The notes beneath the pieces were generated by a model. The model saw nothing but the letters and a program-made list of their open reading frames with translations, did not search any database and was not told the origin of the DNA. Position numbers and translations under genes: made by a program. Below, piece after piece: positions 61,610 through 64,000 of a stretch of DNA of 64,000 nt; position 1 is the first letter of the stretch, and each line of letters starts with the position of its first letter. Source of the stretch: CAZCVI01 sp964502145 (GTDB taxonomy: Bacteria; Acidobacteriota; Aminicenantia; UBA2199); contig CAZCVI010000017.1 in assembly GCA_964502145.1 (NCBI GenBank), positions 35,644 through 99,643 of the forward strand, written 5' to 3'.

Positions 61610-62014
61610 ATGACAAAAATCGTAGACATTGAAGGCATTGGCGAAACCTATGCAAAAAGATTGGTGGAAGTGGGCATCCCCACGGTTGAAGCGTTGTTGG
61701 AAAAGTGTGCCACGCCCCAGGGCCGTAGAGACCTGGAAAAAACCACGGAGATCAGTGGAAAATTGATTTTAAAGTGGGCGAACCGCGCTGACTTGGCCCG
61801 GATAAAAGGGATTGGCAGCGAATATGCCGACTTACTGGAAGTAGCAGGCGTAGACACGGTTCCTGAACTGGCCCAACGCAAACCAGAAAATTTGCATAAA
61901 ACCATGGTGGAAACCAATGAAGAAAAAAACCTGGTGCGTCGCGTACCCGCTCTGAGCGACGTGACCAAATGGGTTGAAGAAGCCAAAGATTTACCACGAA
62001 TCCTGACCTACTAA
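61610..62014 (+). CDS. DUF4332 helix-hairpin-helix protein
   Basis: The protein has 134 aa with AGGAG. Two helix-hairpin-helix units are visible: 'IEGIGETYAKRLVEVGIPTV' at the start and 'IKGIGSEYADLLEVAGVDTV' in the middle, as in DUF4332 and RPA-subunit-like HhH proteins. These folds bind DNA or mediate protein contact. The biological role is unknown. Confidence 0.9.
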   Translation: MTKIVDIEGIGETYAKRLVEVGIPTVEALLEKCATPQGRRDLEKTTEISGKLILKWANRADLARIKGIGSEYADLLEVAGVDTVPELAQRKPENLHKTMVETNEEKNLVRRVPALSDVTKWVEEAKDLPRILTY

Positions 62015-62070
62015 GGGATTCTATTTTCCTCTTCAAGTGTGGCGCGTGACTCACGCTTGATCTATTTGCA

Positions 62071-62125
62071 GGGAATACCATGGATACCGCAAGATAGGAC
62101 ATATAGGCGGTATCCATGGTATCCC
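62071..62125. terminator. Strong hairpin after the DUF4332 gene
   Basis: GGGAATACCATGGATACCGC and its near-perfect reverse complement GCGGTATCCATGGTATCCC enclose 16 bases. The stem has 19 pairs with one bulged A. A second hairpin (GCGTGA-C-TCACGC) lies just before. There is no U-run, so it may be a repeat as much as a terminator. Confidence 0.55.
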
Positions 62126-62315
62126 TGATCTTAGACTATTATTTATAAATTCATCCTGGAGGGACGGGAGCAAGACCATGACGTATTTTTTTTTAAAATT
62201 AACCTTTAATATTTTTTTCTTTTGGTGTATCCTCTATGAATTGAGTGTATTAATCAAAATTATGAATCACGATTATGAATCAAAACATGACGATTAAACA
62301 AAAGGAGGTTTTCAA

Positions 62316-62903
62316 ATGGCAGATTTTCTTGAAGAGTTTATGGCGAACCATGGTTCGGAAGTCAGTCAGCAACTGTCTTCACATCTGGGTGTGGATAAAA
62401 AGACGGCAATGCAGATCATTCCCCAGGTTGTACCCTTGGTGATGGGAGGTTTAAAGAAGCAGATGGATGGAGGGGGTGCGGACCGGGCAAATTATATCCT
62501 GAATAAACATGGCAATGCCAGCGCCCTGGATCATATCGGGTCCATTTTTTCAACTGCTGAAAAAGAAGAGAACCCGGACCCGGGTCTGGGGGGATTGTTA
62601 GGAGCTTCAGGAACGCAAGCGTCCAATACACTGGCCAATAATTTTAAACTGGATCCGAGTATGGCTATGAAAATTATTCCCATGTTGGCACCGATAATTC
62701 TGGGCGCATTGACCAAGAAACGGGATACAACCGGAATAGGCTCCGGCGGCATTGCGTCTCTTATTGACAAAAATGGCGATGGCAATATACTGGACGATGT
62801 GGCTGGATTTTTTACAGGTGCTCTGGGCGGCGGTGGTAATAAAAGCGGCGGCGGAGATGACCTGCTGGGCAGTGTGCTTGGTGGATTTTTAGGGAAAAAG
62901 TAA
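62316..62903 (+). CDS. DUF937 (YidB-like) protein
   Basis: The protein has 195 aa with AGGAGG. Two repeats of the DUF937 type: 'SQQLSSHLGVDKKTAMQIIPQVVPLVMGGL' and 'ANNFKLDPSMAMKIIPMLAPIILGAL'-like segments. Each is followed by a Gly/Asp stretch; 'DKNGDGNILDDVAGFF' resembles a calcium-binding loop. The C-terminus is Gly-rich. The function of DUF937 is unknown. Confidence 0.92.
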   Translation: MADFLEEFMANHGSEVSQQLSSHLGVDKKTAMQIIPQVVPLVMGGLKKQMDGGGADRANYILNKHGNASALDHIGSIFSTAEKEENPDPGLGGLLGASGTQASNTLANNFKLDPSMAMKIIPMLAPIILGALTKKRDTTGIGSGGIASLIDKNGDGNILDDVAGFFTGALGGGGNKSGGGDDLLGSVLGGFLGKK

Positions 62904-62916
62904 CCACGTAACGCTT

Positions 62917-62963
62917 CATTCTAGGGGCAAACCATACTGTTTGGTATGGGTGCCCCTAAAATG
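62917..62963. terminator. Terminator-like hairpin after the DUF937 gene
   Basis: CATTCTAGGGGCA...TGCCCCTAAAATG forms a long stem with inner pairing ACCATAC/GTATGG and a small loop. It lies 14 bases after the stop and is followed by a T-containing stretch. Confidence 0.65.
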
Positions 62964-63024
62964 ATTTGTTGATTTCTTAGAATCATTTTTAAATTATTTT
63001 TCTCCTAAACTACCGTGGCATATT

Positions 63025-63402
63025 TTATTTGATGTTCGGTAATTTCAGTTTTTGACCCACAGCGATTTTGTTGGGGTCCTTGAGGATATCAGTATTCAGG
63101 TTGAAAATTTCCATGTATTTATTGGTGTCCTCAAGATGTAGCTTGGCGATTTTGGAGAGTGTGTCGCCGGATTGCACGGTATGAATTCCATAGATGTCGG
63201 TTTTTTCCACACCGATATCGGCTACCACTTCTCCTTTCCATGTTTCATGGGTTTTGAGTTTGTCCCAAAACAAGTTTTTCTCAAGTTGGTAGGGGGCTGT
63301 GCCTTTAATATGCAGTTTGCCACCCTCTTCCTTGACGGTTAACTCTTTGAGTCCCAGTTCTTTCCCGCGTTCCACCACATCATTATACTTTTCCTTCAAC
63401 AT
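63025..63402 (-). CDS. BON-LysM protein, Kbp/YgaU-like
   Basis: The protein has 125 aa with AGGAGGT ahead. Residues about 15-65 form a BON-like domain ('LTVKEEGGKLHIKGTAPYQL', 'KGEVVADIGV'), and residues about 73-122 a LysM domain ('YGIHTVQSGDTLSKIAKLHL', 'NPNKIAVGQKLKLP'-like end). There is no signal peptide. E. coli Kbp (YgaU), with the same order, is a cytoplasmic potassium-binding protein, so a similar ionic-stress role is plausible. Confidence 0.88.
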   Translation of the reverse strand: MLKEKYNDVVERGKELGLKELTVKEEGGKLHIKGTAPYQLEKNLFWDKLKTHETWKGEVVADIGVEKTDIYGIHTVQSGDTLSKIAKLHLEDTNKYMEIFNLNTDILKDPNKIAVGQKLKLPNIK

Positions 63403-63548
63403 GTTACTACCTCCTGTCTTTTTACCGGTTCGCCCTGCGGTGCCGGTTTATTATTTTTATGTTTCTATTTTAAAAACGTAATCGGTCCTAGTTGAATAGT
63501 ACCTATTTGAAATAGTACAGAAATAAAAAAAGAATGTCAAGTGCCCTT

Positions 63549-63724
63549 GATTCACCGCCAACTTAATGGGAGTTATGGGAAGAATGGGAATTATGGGAGT
63601 TATGGGAATAATGGGAATGATGGGATAAAAAAAAAATTCCCATTCCTCCCATTCCTCCCATAATTCCCATAATTCCCATAACTCCCACTTGATTTTACGA
63701 TACTCTCACAGAATTGGCAGTGTT
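63549..63724. repeat. 9-bp-unit palindromic element, copy 5 (GGGA type, longest)
   Basis: The left end is GATTCACCGCCAACTTAATG; the right end is degenerate (AATTGGCAGTGTT). The left arm (63565-63626) has about seven ATGGGANNN units; the right arm (63636-63688) has about six TCCCATNNN or TCCCANNNN units. The loop is only A-rich (about 10 A). The arms pair over roughly 50 bases. The joining sequence CTTGATTTTACGATACTCTC matches that of copy 4 with two changes. Confidence 0.9.
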
Positions 63725-63800
63725 ACAGAAAGCTGTAACGGTTCATGGCGGGAGATAATAAGAGATTTTTCACCAGGAAAGCGATTAAGCCATCTTGGAA

Positions 63801-63959
63801 ATGATCTCAATCAAAAAAAAGGAAAAAGATAGTGAACGAAAAGTCAAATCTCGGCGGTTACGGAAAACCTTACACCAAAATCATTATGTTATGCGCTCAT
63901 TTGTAACCAAATTTGCCGATTTTCTGGAAATTTTGCCCACCAGCATGATTCGCAAGTGA
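63801..63959 (+). CDS. Possible 52-aa basic peptide
   Basis: ATG 63801 opens a frame starting MISIKKKEKDSERKVKSRRL and ending in MIRK. It is very basic in its first half. The ribosome site is weak and I recognise no family. It may be spurious; it lies just after palindromic copy 5. Confidence 0.25.
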   Translation: MISIKKKEKDSERKVKSRRLRKTLHQNHYVMRSFVTKFADFLEILPTSMIRK

Positions 63960-64000
63960 ATTAGGGTCAGTGATGACTGAATTAGAGACAAAAAAGTGCA

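Noticed and set aside
1..64000. tRNA, rRNA, riboswitch or prophage genes
   Set aside because: I looked for T-arm-like motifs, rRNA stretches and phage structural genes by eye and found none I could support.

Overview
The window reads as chromosome from a Gram-negative-type bacterium: there is an outer-membrane beta-barrel protein, a lipoprotein with a lipobox, and a MCP and redox enzymes placed in an inner membrane. I saw no rRNA or tRNA that would fix the taxonomy. GG-leader peptide precursors, a Reg_prop sensor, an Rpn-type nuclease, eCIS-style cargo and many decayed genes together recall large-genome candidate phyla such as Aminicenantes. That placement is inference only.

Layout. 1-5.9 kb: an incomplete propeller sensor, an Rpn-family nuclease, a DUF1697 pseudogene and two small GG-leader RiPP precursors (one only 50 aa), the second behind a sigma54-like promoter. 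6-16.8 kb: a secreted metallo-beta-lactamase-fold/TPR protein, then a seven-gene minus-strand chemosensory operon (CheW, CheW-like, MCP, CheA-REC, CheB, REC-GGDEF, CheR-TPR). Its content matches Wsp-type systems that control c-di-GMP rather than flagella. 17-21.8 kb: housekeeping genes (HU, universal stress protein, DprA, a P-loop kinase, CoaD, dCMP deaminase, a lipoprotein). 22.3-32.8 kb: a compact polyketide locus (helical protein, adenylate-forming ligase, SDR, free ACP, one KS-AT-DH-KR-ACP-TE module, patatin lipase). 33-45 kb: a patchwork of toxin-antitoxin genes, decayed genes, an AAA-nuclease-AAA protein, AsnS, a DHDPS-family aldolase, XerC/D, TrmFO and a 55-bp tandem repeat. 45-54.4 kb: a surface-glycan locus (epimerase, GT39, GT2, methyltransferase, acetyltransferase, flippase, glutaminase/N-acetyl-sugar amidotransferase fusion). 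54.6-56.8 kb: a candidate eCIS cargo protein with an OTU/papain-like C-terminus, and a LysE exporter. 57-60.6 kb: a three-subunit molybdopterin oxidoreductase. 60.8-64 kb: small envelope or stress-type proteins (beta-barrel, DUF4332, DUF937, BON-LysM).

The strongest undescribed signal is a dispersed family of palindromic elements, five in 64 kb. They have largely conserved ends (CACCGCCAA...TTGGCGGTG) and long complementary arms built of 9-bp tandem units. The unit sequence differs between copies (GGAC type or GGGA type), yet both arms of each copy agree. Next in interest are the candidate eCIS effector, the orphan RiPP precursors, the Wsp-like operon with an inverted-layout receptor, and the PKS thioesterase with Cys in place of the nucleophilic Ser.
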